Below the pieces are notes generated by a model, which saw only the letters and a list, made by a program, of their open reading frames with translations, made no database searches and was not told where the DNA came from. Made by a program: the position numbers and the translations under genes. Shown piece after piece: positions 5,665 through 5,777 of a DNA stretch of 5,777 bases; the first letter of the stretch is position 1, and each line of letters begins with the position of its first letter. This DNA comes from an uncultured Eubacteriales bacterium. Lineage in GTDB: Bacteria; Bacillota; Clostridia; Oscillospirales; Acutalibacteraceae. The DNA is taken from assembly GCA_900321515.1 (NCBI GenBank), contig ONWI01000183.1:1-5777 (forward strand). Direction: 5' to 3'.

Positions 5665-5680
5665 TCCGCCGCGAGGCGGA
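5665..5680 (+). ncRNA. Domain I hairpin of the intron with GNRA loop
   Basis: TCCGCC (5665-5670) and GGCGGA (5675-5680) pair fully around the tetraloop GCGA. In intact relatives the same place holds a hairpin of similar form after GCAAGGGTG and before AATCTGAAGGAAGC. The perfect stem suggests recent descent from a functional intron. Confidence 0.7.
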
Positions 5681-5728
5681 ATCTGAAGGAAGCCGGATTC
5701 CAATTAAAAGGAGTCTTACGAAAGGCTT

Positions 5729-5762
5729 GAGCCGTGTGAGGGGAAACTCTCACGCACGGTTC
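5729..5762 (+). ncRNA. Group II intron domain V (catalytic hairpin)
   Basis: Exactly 34 nt, beginning GAGCCG and ending CGGTTC. The lower helix contains the catalytic AGC triad (5730-5732), there is a two-nucleotide bulge (5754-5755), the upper helix is GTGAGGG with CTCTCAC, and the loop is GAAA (5743-5746). Every diagnostic element of domain V is intact, with no mispair other than G-U wobbles. Confidence 0.92.
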
Positions 5763-5777
5763 TTAGGGGAGGGACTG

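Larger units (their letters stand above)
5582..5777 (+). mobile_element. Group II intron remnant: 5' end joined to domain V, runs off the window
   Basis: GTGCGCCCGGCATGGGC at 5582 is a typical bacterial group II intron 5' end (GUGCG). It is followed by the well-known domain I stretch with GGTGAAAGTC, GACTTGGCAGTAGGAACTG, TTAGCCGAAGGCAAGGGTG, a GCGA-capped hairpin (5665-5680), and AATCTGAAGGAAGCCGGA. Only about 30 nt later comes a perfect domain V (5729-5762). A normal intron needs several hundred bases for the rest of domain I, domains II-IV and usually a reverse transcriptase/maturase ORF between these points; none of it is here. The element is therefore an internally deleted, probably splicing-dead relic or a short non-autonomous form. 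Domain VI and the 3' exon lie beyond the window. Confidence 0.85.

Overview
The window looks like a piece of a gut-type Firmicute genome (Clostridia, Ruminococcus/Eubacterium-like). This is inferred from moderate GC, strong AGGAGG ribosome sites, clostridial-style surface proteins with Ig-like repeats, a GH25 lysozyme with a variant sorting signal, and a group II intron fragment. No rRNA or tRNA is present to fix the taxonomy.

Layout on the + strand. (1) 1-1994: the 3' part of a large secreted or surface protein whose start lies before the window. It shows the tail of a BspA-type leucine-rich repeat region, one BIG2 domain, then six consecutive 89-residue Ig-like repeats, and ends without a sorting signal. 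(2) 1995-2432: a 438-bp gap with a stable hairpin just after the stop, a clear rho-independent terminator at 2170-2206, a weak promoter-like site near 2246, an A/T-rich stretch, and a good extended -10 promoter at 2367-2396. (3) 2433-2569: a very small ORF with a perfect Shine-Dalgarno. It reads as a 45-residue protein only if one base is added in a C run. (4) 2626-5405: a modular cell-wall hydrolase made of a signal peptide, an acidic linker, three related about 105-residue repeats, a GH25 catalytic domain, InlB-like and other extracellular modules, and an SPATG sorting signal. In this sequence it is split into two reading frames by a one-base deficit in a run of six G at 3332-3337. (5) 5406-5581: a terminator at 5506-5550. 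(6) 5582-end: the 5' end of a group II intron joined, after only about 147 nt, to a perfect 34-nt domain V, so most of the ribozyme and the whole maturase region are missing.

The two large genes probably both work outside the cell: the first as an adhesin or surface-display protein, the second as a wall-attached muramidase. They are separated by a terminator and are likely independent transcription units. The small ORF and the hydrolase probably share the promoter at 2367. The points most worth a second look are the paired one-base homopolymer deficits (error, decay or phase switching), the short promoter-proximal ORF, and the internally deleted intron remnant behind the terminator.
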